NCBI RefSeq assembly: GCF_004794105.1
Contig: NZ_SRYR01000001.1
Coordinates: 1,116,001 to 1,180,000, forward strand
From: Clostridium sartagoforme
Lineage (GTDB): Bacteria > Bacillota > Clostridia > Clostridiales > Clostridiaceae
DNA: 64,000 bases
Direction: 5' to 3'
The position numbers and the translations under genes are program-made. The notes below the pieces were generated by a model. That model was not told the origin of the DNA. It saw only the letters and a program-made list of their open reading frames with translations, and searched no databases. Below are positions 47,289 to 56,876 of this stretch, piece by piece. How positions within the stretch are numbered: position 1 is the stretch's first letter; every line of letters begins with the position of its first letter.

Positions 47289-48569
47289 TTATATTAGCTT
47301 ATTATTAAAAACATTATCTAAGTTTAACTTTTTGATTTTATTTCTTATTTCTTCTTTACTAGTAGTATAAAGCCCCTCTTCTTTCATTCTTGCAAAATAT
47401 TCAGAACCCGCAAAAGTGAATCTTGCCTTTCTTCCTTCTCTTGTTTTTGATTTTTCATTAGCATAAGAAATTATATCCCCTATTGCTATTGAGGAAGGTA
47501 ATATTAAAAGAGGAATTCCCATAGCAAGTCTTACTGAATTATGTCCTGCTAAGCTTCCAGTAGCTATAGCTTCTGTATGGCCTACAAATAATCCAGATTT
47601 TTCTCCAGCACAGAATAAATTATCTACTCCATTTACCTTTAAGTCATTAGTTCTTGGTGCAACAGACATATATCTTATAGAGTTTCCCTTACTACCTGCA
47701 TATGGATCTACATACTTTGCATTTTCAAGGCCTTTTATTTTTCTTAGTTTTTTTAATGGATAATAAGTTGTCATAAGTTTTGCGTGGCCAGTGTCTAAAA
47801 GTATTATATTTTCTGCAAATTCCTTTAAAGCATATTGCTGACATACCTTTGTACTTAGCTTATCATAGTTAACATCTTCTTTAGGTAATTCTAAGATAAC
47901 ACATCCTTTTGTATCTAGTTCTTCTCTTAATTCCTTTGATAATGTATCTTTAGATAATTTACAAGAACCAGAAAAAGCCCCTAATATATCTTCGCCTCTT
48001 TCACCTTGTATATCTGAAACACCACATCGTTCACTTATACTTATTCTAGGTCCAAATGCCGGACATCTTAAAATGCACATTGAGCATCCATTACCATATC
48101 TTAAGCAATTTCCCATAGGCCCTGTTGTACCAGTTGTTTCTATGAAAACATCTCCCTCTTCATAGATACCATCACTTAAATATATTCCCTTTATCTTGCT
48201 ACCTTCAATCTTTATATCATTTACTCTACTTTCCATATGAATAATGATACCTAAATCCTCTAAATATTTACTAACCTTACCCTCTATGATATTTACATCA
48301 TAAAGGGTAGCATGTTTATGTCCAGGAAATTCAATATCCTTATGCCTTGCTGTATCGTCCACAATATTTATTAGATCCTCTGCCCCTAGTTCAATAAGTT
48401 CCTCGGAAGCTGTCCATCTTCCGTTATTCCTCATTATTCCACCAACATTTCCAAGGCCTAATAAAAGATCAGTTTTTTCATATAAATGAACTTCTGCTCC
48501 TGCTTTTTTTGCAGTTATGGCTGCTGCACATCCAGACCATCCTCCACCAATAATAATAACCTTTATCAT
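47289..48569 (-). CDS. FAD-dependent oxidoreductase with a four-Cys insertion
   Basis: 426 residues. The N-terminal Rossmann motif GGGWSG (8-13) with Glu31 binds FAD; a second FAD contact is LFCAGEKSGLFVGHTEAI near 330. Cys155, Cys162, Cys165 and Cys169 (NC-x6-C-x2-C-x3-CP) look like an Fe-S or zinc site. The family resembles GidA/TrmFO-like and glucose-inhibited-division-like flavoproteins of unknown substrate. Its start overlaps the stop of a decayed Cys-rich frame (ATGA). Confidence 0.75.
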   Translation of the reverse strand: MIKVIIIGGGWSGCAAAITAKKAGAEVHLYEKTDLLLGLGNVGGIMRNNGRWTASEELIELGAEDLINIVDDTARHKDIEFPGHKHATLYDVNIIEGKVSKYLEDLGIIIHMESRVNDIKIEGSKIKGIYLSDGIYEEGDVFIETTGTTGPMGNCLRYGNGCSMCILRCPAFGPRISISERCGVSDIQGERGEDILGAFSGSCKLSKDTLSKELREELDTKGCVILELPKEDVNYDKLSTKVCQQYALKEFAENIILLDTGHAKLMTTYYPLKKLRKIKGLENAKYVDPYAGSKGNSIRYMSVAPRTNDLKVNGVDNLFCAGEKSGLFVGHTEAIATGSLAGHNSVRLAMGIPLLILPSSIAIGDIISYANEKSKTREGRKARFTFAGSEYFARMKEEGLYTTSKEEIRNKIKKLNLDNVFNNKLI

Positions 48570-48757
48570 ATAAATCTTCTCCCCTCAAATACCTTTCTTG
48601 GATCTAATTGCGTCTTACAGAATCTTTTAACTCTATGACCTGAAAATCTTACTGTACAGCTTCCACATGCTACTTGTACAAAGGTGCAATAATTATAATC
48701 TATGTTTTTTAGTTTAATTACCTTATAAATTTCATGCTTCTTGATACATAAAATTTT
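48566..48757 (-). pseudogene. Cys-rich open frame coupled to the flavoprotein, no clean start
   Basis: A frame ending in TGA at 48566-48568 overlaps the flavoprotein ATG as ATGA. It encodes a segment with C-x6-C-x2-C-x12-C (YCTFVQVACGSCTVRF, then KRFCKTQ). No ATG, GTG or TTG with a ribosome-binding site exists in frame before the upstream stop. An ATG at 48735 would join it only with a one-base shift near 48720. It looks like the remnant, or a frameshifted form, of a small Fe-S-type partner of the flavoprotein. Confidence 0.4.
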
Positions 48758-48832
48758 CTATAATATTCCAACATATTCTTTTCCGTATTTGCAGATACTA
48801 TTTTAAAATCATTTATTTAGGAGGTTCTATAT

Positions 48833-49006
48833 ATGCCAAAGGCTGTAGATTATGTTAATCAAAGTCTATCATCTTTACAAAATACTATTTCATCATTACA
48901 ACAAGCACTTGGTGATGCAGAAAAATCAGATAATAAGGCTAAAATTCAATCAGCTATAGATTCTATTAATTCTGCTTCTCAAGAGTTATCTAAATACAAA
49001 GATTAA
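48833..49006 (+). CDS. 57-residue helical protein
   Basis: Begins MPKAVDYVNQSLSSLQNTIS and continues as two amphipathic helices broken at LGDAEKSDNK, ending QELSKYKD. The spacing of Leu/Ile/Ala suggests a helical hairpin or oligomeric coiled coil. AGGAGG lies before the ATG and a very strong terminator follows, so this is a genuine, probably highly expressed, single gene. No family recognised; it has no Cys and no signal peptide. Confidence 0.75.
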   Translation: MPKAVDYVNQSLSSLQNTISSLQQALGDAEKSDNKAKIQSAIDSINSASQELSKYKD

Positions 49007-49010
49007 TAAT

Positions 49011-49048
49011 AAAAAAATCCTATTTTAAAATTAAAATAGGATTTTTTT
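49011..49048. terminator. Bidirectional terminator between small gene and MATE gene
   Basis: An 18-bp stem with A-runs on one side and T-runs on the other. It ends both the 57-residue gene and the converging MATE gene. Confidence 0.9.
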
Positions 49049-49099
49049 ATTATATTATGAACTCTGTAGAATTTTTCATTTCATTATTTACAGTTCTTT

Positions 49100-50440
49100 T
49101 TACTTTGCATTTTTTATATACGGATTTCTATAGAAAGAATATGCTAGCTGAAGGCACATTAAGCACCAAATTACTGGTTCACAAATAATTACTCCAAAGT
49201 ATTCAAGGCTAGGTATAAGCACTATTACAAAGACTATTTTACCTATTAATTCAATTATACTAGATATTAAAGGCAATAATTTTTCTCCTATACCTTGTAA
49301 TGAGTTTCTTAAATTTAATAAAATTCCAAGTACAGCATAAAAAGGTGAGTTAAGCAATAAATATTTTACACCATTATCAATTACTGTTGGCTCACTAGAT
49401 CCTGATAGCAATCTCATTAGCATTGGCGAAAATAATAGTAAAATCAAAGTAACTATTACTCCCCATGCGATGGATATAATATTGGAGTATCGTACTGCTT
49501 CTCTTATTCTTTTCCCTTGATTTGCTCCTTTATTTTGAGAAACGAATGTTGCAAGACTCATAGATAGAGCTGATACAGGTATCATAGCAAAACTATTAAG
49601 TTTACGAGCTGCTGTATGGCCTGCAATAATTAAATATCCTAAATTATTAATTGCAGTTTGTAAAATAACTGTTCCTGCAGACACTATCATAAGCATAATT
49701 CCCATAGATAGACCTTGTCCTAATAGTTCTTTATATAATTTCTTATCAAATTTAAAATGTTCTTTATTCGGGATAAGGATTGGACACTTTTTATAAGTAT
49801 ATATAATACATAATAAACCAGAAATCCCCTGAGATATTACTGTTGCAACTGCAGCTCCCCTAATTCCCATATTAAATTCAGTTATAAAAACTATGTCTAA
49901 AACTATGTTTATTACTGACGAAAGTATTAGAAATATTAATGGCATCATGCTATTTCCTATTGCTCTTAAAATTCCAGCACAAAGGTTATATAAAAACATT
50001 ACTCCAACGAACATAGTTACTACAGAAATATATGAATATGATTCCTCTATGATATTCGCCGGTGTCTTAAGTAATTGAAGTAGTGGAAAGAGAAATAATT
50101 TTGAAATAATCATTATTATTAATGTTATCAAAGCTCCTATAACTAGTGATCCTGCTACTGATTTTTTAATTAAATTTTCATCCTTAGCACCATAACTTCT
50201 TGCAGTTACAATACTTAGTCCATTTCCTACACCTAAGGCAAAGCCAACCAATAATTCAAATATAGCTGCACTTGCACCTATTGCTGCTAAAGAAGTATCT
50301 CCTAAGTAATTTCCTACAACCATAATGTCTACTGTATTGTATAATTGCTGAAATAAACTTGCTATAAAAAGTGGTATAGCAAAGATTATTAGCGATCTTA
50401 AAATCTTCCCTTTTAGTAAATCTACATTGGTATTAAGCAT
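49100..50440 (-). CDS. MATE family efflux transporter
   Basis: 446 residues, 12 predicted membrane helices. N-terminal ALFIASLFQQLYNTVDIMVVGN-type helix typical of MATE (here IPLFIASLFQQLYNTV). Likely Na+- or H+-driven export of cationic drugs or metabolites. GAGGGG site; single gene. Confidence 0.92.
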   Translation of the reverse strand: MLNTNVDLLKGKILRSLIIFAIPLFIASLFQQLYNTVDIMVVGNYLGDTSLAAIGASAAIFELLVGFALGVGNGLSIVTARSYGAKDENLIKKSVAGSLVIGALITLIIMIISKLFLFPLLQLLKTPANIIEESYSYISVVTMFVGVMFLYNLCAGILRAIGNSMMPLIFLILSSVINIVLDIVFITEFNMGIRGAAVATVISQGISGLLCIIYTYKKCPILIPNKEHFKFDKKLYKELLGQGLSMGIMLMIVSAGTVILQTAINNLGYLIIAGHTAARKLNSFAMIPVSALSMSLATFVSQNKGANQGKRIREAVRYSNIISIAWGVIVTLILLLFSPMLMRLLSGSSEPTVIDNGVKYLLLNSPFYAVLGILLNLRNSLQGIGEKLLPLISSIIELIGKIVFVIVLIPSLEYFGVIICEPVIWCLMCLQLAYSFYRNPYIKNAK

Positions 50441-50513
50441 ATTATCCCCTCTTTATTTTATATTTTCACTTAATTTCTATTATAAATCTCTGATAACTCA
50501 CTAAATAATTACT

Positions 50514-50848
50514 TTATTTATTATATAATTTTATATTATCCCCTTGGCTAGATATCCATAAATTTAATAGTTCATTTAAATCTTCCATTAATTCTTTCTC
50601 TGTAGCACCCTCTCTTTTCTTAAGTTTTTCTACAAATTCAAATGCACTTTCACCTTAGCGATTCCAATCCTCTTGAAAATCTTTAATTCTAATTTTACCT
50701 AAGTTTAATTTAAATTTAATTGATTCAAAAGGCTTATATAGATTGTCCGATATCTCTACATATGAATATCCATTAATTGTATTATATATTCGAACTACTC
50801 CCATCTCAACTTATTTTTATTTATAATCTCTTTTTCTATATAATTCAT
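50514..50848 (-). pseudogene. Broken GIY-YIG nuclease-like gene
   Basis: From the ATG at 50804 the frame reads MGVVRIYNTINGYSYVEIS and KFKLNLGKIRIKDFQEDWNR. It then has a TAA stop at 50655-50657 exactly where relatives have Tyr (WNRYGESAFEF), then 46 more residues to 50514. A second ATG at 50848 with a ribosome-binding site gives MNYIEKEIINKNK but enters in another frame, so there is also a frameshift near 50805. The family is the small GIY-YIG-like group; the YIG motif itself is YVE here. This is an inactive copy. Confidence 0.75.
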
Positions 50849-50908
50849 ATTACTTTTCACCTTAAGCTTATAGTATTTACTTATACCTATTTCTCTTTTT
50901 TAATATTT

Positions 50909-50954
50909 TAATCTATAACGATGACTTCATATAAGCGCATCATTATAGATTTTT
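50909..50954. repeat. Imperfect hairpin in the uvrA-like downstream region
   Basis: AATCTATAA at 50910-50918 pairs with its complement near 50946-50954; the plus strand then reads into TTTTTAAATATTTTTTC. It may be a weak terminator. Nothing else is seen between 50850 and 51073. Confidence 0.35.
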
Positions 50955-51073
50955 AAATATTTTTTCATTGCATCTTATGTATTAGCCTAGTTGACTGAGG
51001 TATGCTAAAAATTTAAGTCTATAAGCTCTATTTATGCTTCTCTAAATAATTATAATACTTTTACTACAAATAA

Positions 51074-53353
51074 TTAAAGATATTTAGCTGTTAATGATTC
51101 TTTACTATATTTTAAATCTTTAGGCGTTCCTTCAAAAATTACTTCTCCACCATGATTTCCTCCATCTGGTCCAAGATCAATAATCCAATCTGCTCTTTTA
51201 ATAACATCAATATTATGTTCAATTATAATTACTGTATTTCCGTTATCTACAATATTTTCAACAATATTTACGAACTTTTCAATATCAGCCATATGCAGAC
51301 CTGTTGTAGGTTCATCCATAATATACACTGAACTTTCTTTATGAAGTTCACTAGCTAATTTTAATCTTTGACATTCACCGCCAGATAAGGTATCTAAAGT
51401 TTGACCTAATGTTAAGTAACCTATTCCCATATCATTAATTGATTGTAATTTAGTTTTAATGGACTTAAGCTTAAAAAAGTCTATTGCTTCAACTACTGTC
51501 ATGTCTAATACTTCAATTATATTTTTACTATGTAATTTATAATCTAATACATCAAGTCTATACTTTTTCCCATCACAAACATCACAAGTACTCTTTATAT
51601 TATCCATAAAAGCAAGGTTAGTTTCTACTATTCCACTTCCCTTACAATTTTCACAAGCCCCTTCTGAGTTTGAACTAAAAAGTGATGGATTAACATCATT
51701 TTCTTTTGCAAAGGCTTTTCTAATATTGTCCATAATCCCACTATAAGTTGCTAGGCTAGACCTCGAATTTGCTCCTACTGGACTTTGATCAATTAAAACT
51801 GCTTCTTTATTTTGTTTTAAGAATTCTTCCTTAATTAATGTACTTTTTCCTGACCCTGCAACACCTGTAACAACAGTTAAAACACCCTTAGGTATTTCAA
51901 CAGTAATATTTTTCAAATTGTTCTTCTTACAATTACTAGCCTTTAAATATCCATTATGTTCTCTTACATCTTCTTTTATAGTAAGTGACTTATTTAAGGC
52001 ATCCCCAGTAAGTGTTCCGGATTTCAGTAAATCTCCATAGCTTCCTTCATATACTATTTCCCCACCATTTCTACCAGCTAGTGGTCCTACATCAATAATA
52101 TGATCGGCTATCTTAATAACATCTGGATCATGTTCAACAACTATTACAGTATTACCTTTATCACGTAGCTTCTTTAAAAGATTATTTAACTTATGAACAT
52201 CTCTTGGATGAAGCCCTATACTTGGCTCATCAAATATATACATTAAATCAACTAAATTACTATTTAAGTGTTTAACCATCTTTATACGCTGTGACTCTCC
52301 ACCTGATAATGTTGATGTTTCCCTATCTAATGTTAAATATCCAAGTCCAATATCTATAATGTTATTTAACTTTTCAAGGATACCATTAATTAAAGGCTTA
52401 GCTTCTGGCTCTTTTATTTCTTTAATAACTTTAACTAATTCATCTATTTGCATACTTGTTAAATCAGAAATATTATATCCATTAATTAAGCAATTATAAA
52501 CTCTTTCATGAAGTCTTCTCCCCTTACAAACAGAACATTCACCTTCTATTAGTAATTTACTAAGCTTCTTTTTAGCAGCTTCAGAAATTTCCCCTTCTCT
52601 CTTTAAGTAAAGTCTATTAAACTTAACTAATAATCCCTCATAAGTTAAATTCATTGTCCCTACTTCATCTATCTTTATCTTTTCAGGCTCTCCATATAAA
52701 AACTTATGTAATTCATCTTCTGAATAATCACTTATCTTTTTATCGTTATCAAAGAAGCCTGACTCTGTGAATATCTTCCAATGCCATGAACCTACGCCAA
52801 AACCTGAAAGTAATATTGCTCCTTCATTTAAAGATTTACTCATATCAACAATCTCTTCCATATTCGGAACAAGCTTTTTGCCAAGCCCTTCACACTCACC
52901 GCACATCCCGTTTATATCATTAAAAGAAAACATATTTGCTTTACCTATATAAGTGCTTCCAAATCTTGAATATAAAGCTCTTAAAAAAGAATTAATATCT
53001 GTAATAGTTCCTAAAGTAGACCTAGAATTACCACCAATTCTACTTTGATCTATAATAATTGGTGTTGATAGATTTTCGATATGATCAGCTTTAACCTCAC
53101 CATACTTTGGTAAAAAGTTTCTTATAAAAGCACTAAAAGTCTCATTTAATTGACGTTGCGCTTCCTTTGCAACAGTTTCAAAAACAATAGAGGATTTACC
53201 TGAACCAGAAACCCCTGTAAATATAGTTATTTTTCTTTTAGGTATTTCTAATGATATGTTTTTTAAATTATTTTCTTTGCATCCTTTTAAATAAATGAAT
53301 TCATCCTTCACTTTATCCGCCTCCTTTTTTATTTCCTTAATATATATTTCCAT
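51074..53353 (-). CDS. UvrA-like ABC ATPase (short UvrA paralogue)
   Basis: 759 residues from the ATG at 53353 (a TTG one codon earlier is less likely). Two ABC ATPase units: Walker A GVSGSGKSS and GVAGSGKST, signatures LSGGESQ and LSGGECQ. CxxC zinc modules are at CGECEGLG, CSVCKGRR, CENCKGSG and CDVCDGKK. At about 190 residues shorter than true UvrA (~950), it lacks the UvrB-binding insert, like UvrA2 and drug-resistance-linked paralogues (DrrC-type). It probably binds DNA but not in canonical NER. Monocistronic. Confidence 0.88.
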   Translation of the reverse strand: MEIYIKEIKKEADKVKDEFIYLKGCKENNLKNISLEIPKRKITIFTGVSGSGKSSIVFETVAKEAQRQLNETFSAFIRNFLPKYGEVKADHIENLSTPIIIDQSRIGGNSRSTLGTITDINSFLRALYSRFGSTYIGKANMFSFNDINGMCGECEGLGKKLVPNMEEIVDMSKSLNEGAILLSGFGVGSWHWKIFTESGFFDNDKKISDYSEDELHKFLYGEPEKIKIDEVGTMNLTYEGLLVKFNRLYLKREGEISEAAKKKLSKLLIEGECSVCKGRRLHERVYNCLINGYNISDLTSMQIDELVKVIKEIKEPEAKPLINGILEKLNNIIDIGLGYLTLDRETSTLSGGESQRIKMVKHLNSNLVDLMYIFDEPSIGLHPRDVHKLNNLLKKLRDKGNTVIVVEHDPDVIKIADHIIDVGPLAGRNGGEIVYEGSYGDLLKSGTLTGDALNKSLTIKEDVREHNGYLKASNCKKNNLKNITVEIPKGVLTVVTGVAGSGKSTLIKEEFLKQNKEAVLIDQSPVGANSRSSLATYSGIMDNIRKAFAKENDVNPSLFSSNSEGACENCKGSGIVETNLAFMDNIKSTCDVCDGKKYRLDVLDYKLHSKNIIEVLDMTVVEAIDFFKLKSIKTKLQSINDMGIGYLTLGQTLDTLSGGECQRLKLASELHKESSVYIMDEPTTGLHMADIEKFVNIVENIVDNGNTVIIIEHNIDVIKRADWIIDLGPDGGNHGGEVIFEGTPKDLKYSKESLTAKYL

Positions 53354-53694
53354 CAAAATATTGCTCCCACTTTAAACTTAGATTAATTCATACCTATATA
53401 ATATAAAATCAAATTATTGGGGGACTTACAAACTAAGTTTTATTATATTAGTAATTATTATCATAAATCTTCAATTTCAATATTATTTATATTAGAAGTA
53501 AATTTACCAAAATTATTTTCTATGCTTTAATATTATTTTCTGGGAAATAATGTAAAATATATTCATTGTAAAGTTCACCCCAACTCGAGATTACATTTAT
53601 GAGTTTTAATAATAAATCTATTTAAATATATATTACATTAATATAACAAATTAAAAATAATCTATAAAAAAATATTATAACATAATAAAAATAT

Positions 53695-53737
53695 ACCCCA
53701 TAGGATAGACTTTTATATTATCTATCTTTATGAGGTA
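53695..53737 (-). terminator. Terminator of the NAD operon
   Basis: ACCTCATAAAGATAGA pairs, with one wobble and a bulge, with TCTATCCTATGGGGT on the minus strand. It is followed by ATATTTTTATT, just after the stop at 53749. The rest of 53354-53694 shows no gene. Confidence 0.75.
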
Positions 53738-53748
53738 CATTTCAACCT

Positions 53749-54648
53749 TTACTTAATTCTTTTCCATCTAGGGTTATATCTAAATAGTTTTGAAGGCCTA
53801 TGCCCTACATCCTTAGTAAACTCATTTGTCTCAACAACCATATTAGATATTTTTCTTCTAAATGCTGCTGCTAAAAGCTCTTTTCCTTGAATTATTTCAT
53901 AAACCTTTTGGAGTTCTGTTAATGTAAATAATTCAGGCATAAGATTAAATGCCAAACTTGTATATTCAACCTTATTTCTAAGTCTACTTATAGCATATTC
54001 TATAAACTTACCATGATCAAAGGCAAGTCCTACTGATTCTATTATTTCTCTTCTTATTCTACCATCAATATTTTCTATAACTCTTATCTTCGCAGAAATT
54101 TCTTCACTATTATTCCAAAGTTTTATTTCTACTATTTCCTCGAAACTCTCTCCACTTTCTATGTCCAATGAATTTTCACTAAGGAGATTATATTCTATAT
54201 TAAACCACCTTGCATCTTCTTCATTATTTCCAGCCTTAATACTTAAGGAACTACTATCTACTAATGCCATATAAGATGAACTTATTACTCTAGTTCTAGG
54301 ATCTCTATTAACCTCTCCCCAAGTATATAGCTGTTCCATATAAATATTTTCTATATTAGTTTCCTTTCTTAGTACCCTCAGCGCTGCATCATCTAAGCTT
54401 TCATCAGTTAAAACAAATCCTCCTGGAAGAGCCCATTTACCCATATCAGGGTGATTTCCCCTTTTAACTAATAAAATTTTTAATGATTTTTCAGCAAGTT
54501 TTCTATAATTTTCTTTTTCCTCTTCCATTACTGTAAAAATCAACATATCAACAGTTAAAGAAGGCTTTTCATAAATAGCCGAATCATACTGTTTTAAAAA
54601 TTCTTCTTCAGTTAAGCCTTGTTTATTCTTAATAAATTTCTCCTTCAT
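53749..54648 (-). CDS. NrtR-like Nudix regulator
   Basis: 299 residues from the ATG at 54648 (AAGGTG site; the start overlaps nadE by 20 bases). A Nudix domain at about 35-170 has a degenerate box: G-x5-E and the Arg remain, but the following Glu is Val and the Glu-Glu/Gly are changed (GGFVLTDESLDDAALRVLRK). A winged helix (about 220-290, LFTLTELQKVYEIIQGKELL) follows. This combination defines NrtR-type NAD-responsive repressors that sense ADP-ribose. Last gene of the NAD operon it presumably controls. Confidence 0.85.
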   Translation of the reverse strand: MKEKFIKNKQGLTEEEFLKQYDSAIYEKPSLTVDMLIFTVMEEEKENYRKLAEKSLKILLVKRGNHPDMGKWALPGGFVLTDESLDDAALRVLRKETNIENIYMEQLYTWGEVNRDPRTRVISSSYMALVDSSSLSIKAGNNEEDARWFNIEYNLLSENSLDIESGESFEEIVEIKLWNNSEEISAKIRVIENIDGRIRREIIESVGLAFDHGKFIEYAISRLRNKVEYTSLAFNLMPELFTLTELQKVYEIIQGKELLAAAFRRKISNMVVETNEFTKDVGHRPSKLFRYNPRWKRIK

Positions 54649-55393
54649 AATCATCACCTTCTGTTAGCTCATACTTTGGTGGCAAACTTCTCTTATGCTC
54701 ATTATATTCATATTTCAACCTAATTTTATCATCTATATCTTTATTATAACAAGTGCCCATTTCTATATATTCATTTATTTGATTATAAGAAATACCAAGT
54801 TTCTCCTCATCTGATTTACCTGATAGACCATCACTTGGAATTTTATGAACTAATTCATAAGGTAATCCTAAATAATCCCCTAGAGCTATAACTTCATCTG
54901 TAGTTAAATTTCCTATGGGATTAAAATCATAAGCATTATCTCCCCATTTTGTAGTATAACCTACAAAAGCTTCTGATTTGTTTCCTGTACCACAAACTCT
55001 ATAATTCATGCTTGAACCAACTGCATATAAAGTAGTCATCCTAAGCCTTGGAGGAATATTAATTTTCGCATCAATAGATAATTCACTTTCATTAATTTCT
55101 TCTATTAGACCCTTATATGCATTTTCAATATTAACAATTTTATAATTAATCCCTAGAATATCTACTACCTTTAAGCTATCAGAAATATCCTTTTGCTCAC
55201 CATTAGGCATTAAAACTCCAAAGACCCTTTCTTTCCCTAATGCCTCAACTAATAGTTTTACTGTAATTGTACTATCTTTTCCACCACTTATACCAATTAT
55301 TGCTCCCTTGGCATTTGGTTGATTATCAAAGTATTCTTTAATCCAATTTATTATATTTTCACTTACTCTATTTACATTAAATTTCTTTCTCAT
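54629..55393 (-). CDS. nadE: NH3-dependent NAD synthetase
   Basis: 254 residues from the ATG at 55393 (GGGGTG site; an earlier ATG at 55405 lacks one). The PP-loop SGGKDST is near 39-45. There is no glutaminase domain, so ammonia is the N donor. It amidates nicotinic acid adenine dinucleotide to NAD. It lies 11 bases after the NAMPT-like gene and overlaps the Nudix regulator gene. Confidence 0.93.
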   Translation of the reverse strand: MRKKFNVNRVSENIINWIKEYFDNQPNAKGAIIGISGGKDSTITVKLLVEALGKERVFGVLMPNGEQKDISDSLKVVDILGINYKIVNIENAYKGLIEEINESELSIDAKINIPPRLRMTTLYAVGSSMNYRVCGTGNKSEAFVGYTTKWGDNAYDFNPIGNLTTDEVIALGDYLGLPYELVHKIPSDGLSGKSDEEKLGISYNQINEYIEMGTCYNKDIDDKIRLKYEYNEHKRSLPPKYELTEGDDYEGEIY

Positions 55394-55404
55394 ATTACAC
55401 CCCA

Positions 55405-56874
55405 TTAAAAACTTTTATGAAGTCTATTTCTTATCTCTGATAATGAATAATCCTTTAAAAGTTTACCATCCTTAAATACAAGTTCTAACAAGTTATCTTT
55501 CTTATTTTCTTGTTCTTTTATAGTTAATTCATCCTTATATAAAATATCTTCTCCATCTTTATATACATAACACATTCCCTTTTGTGATTTTTTAAAATTA
55601 CCAGTATCAGTTTTAGGGTCCTTAAATATAAATTTTTCTTCATTATTAATTACTGCATGTGTTGCTTTTAGTGCAAATCCAAAGGTATCTCTAGTATTAT
55701 ATTGATATGTGTAAGATCCAATACCAAATACACAATTGTTAACTGCAAATCCCTTTTCCTCTAATCCCTTGCATATTTCTACACATCTCTCTATGGTTAT
55801 ACTATCACCATAAATTGTTCCTATTTTATTATTTAAAACCTTATATCCTTTTGAATTGATTTCACCGCCAAATATCTCCCATAAAAGTTCTACAGTTCCT
55901 TTATATTCTTCACTACCCTTAGTAGCATTTTTATCTCCACATATTATTTTTACTGGATCCCCGCTATCCCCTCTAATAACTATTTTACCTTCTCTACTTA
56001 AAATATCTTCTTTTAATCTTGGAAGTATTTTGATTATAACATTCCAATAATCATAAGTGTCAGATACTATACTTAATGTTCCACTTGGAAATACTTCTGT
56101 AATTAATCTTTTATATGCTAAATACTCATCTTGTCCATAACTACACATTACACTATGCTCTGTTGAAGGAGTTCCAAGGCCTACTATTTCATTTTCTATA
56201 TTGCAATTATAATATTTCTCTAAAAAGTCTATTGCTGGTATTGTTGCCGTTCCAATAAATGAAAGCAAGTGGGCTGCTCCACTAAACTCAGCACTTTCTA
56301 AAGAACTAAAGCCCCTCATGCTGAAATCTCCACAAGCTCTTTTAACATCACCATTATCAACAGTTAGATTAAAATACTTCTCTACTATTTCCCTATATCT
56401 ATAACCAATACTTGCACTTGTCATTAATTGCCATATATTGCAACTCATGAAAGTTTCTAGGTAATTTACAAGCCAAGCAAAATCTTTATGAGTATTTGTT
56501 ATTTCAATCATCGGAGTCTTAATATTTACCCTTAAACCTTCTGCTACTGCTTTAATTTGTATTGGTAAATATCCTAAATCGTATAATGTTTCAATATGCT
56601 TTGTATCTGATGCTATATCACCCATAGTATTTGAAATAACTCTTTTATATTCTGAAATTACTTCTTTTTTATCTCTATTAAAGAAGTTTTCATTAAAATA
56701 TTGAATTAAATACTTTTTTATGAATGGTTGTAATCCAAACATAACAACCTTATTAATATCTTCTTTTCTTGACATTCTTGGAGTCCAATAACTTACAAGC
56801 TTAGTTAACCCTTCTGCATAACACATATGATGAATTGTTTTATAAAAATCTGTTAATAGTAATGGATTTGACAT
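55405..56874 (-). CDS. Nicotinamide phosphoribosyltransferase-like enzyme (NAMPT/NadV family)
   Basis: 489 residues, full NAMPT length. The conserved DFSMRG motif (Phe184 and Arg187, matching human F193 and R196), His240 of STEHS (human H247) and RGDSGDP are present. By alignment, human Asp219, which selects nicotinamide over nicotinate, is Ala210 here (FIGTATIPA). That may shift base preference toward nicotinate or indicate a different phosphoribosyl donor. It sits 2 bases after a nicotinamidase gene and downstream of a PRPP-synthetase-like gene. Confidence 0.88.
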   Translation of the reverse strand: MSNPLLLTDFYKTIHHMCYAEGLTKLVSYWTPRMSRKEDINKVVMFGLQPFIKKYLIQYFNENFFNRDKKEVISEYKRVISNTMGDIASDTKHIETLYDLGYLPIQIKAVAEGLRVNIKTPMIEITNTHKDFAWLVNYLETFMSCNIWQLMTSASIGYRYREIVEKYFNLTVDNGDVKRACGDFSMRGFSSLESAEFSGAAHLLSFIGTATIPAIDFLEKYYNCNIENEIVGLGTPSTEHSVMCSYGQDEYLAYKRLITEVFPSGTLSIVSDTYDYWNVIIKILPRLKEDILSREGKIVIRGDSGDPVKIICGDKNATKGSEEYKGTVELLWEIFGGEINSKGYKVLNNKIGTIYGDSITIERCVEICKGLEEKGFAVNNCVFGIGSYTYQYNTRDTFGFALKATHAVINNEEKFIFKDPKTDTGNFKKSQKGMCYVYKDGEDILYKDELTIKEQENKKDNLLELVFKDGKLLKDYSLSEIRNRLHKSF

Positions 56875-56876
56875 AA

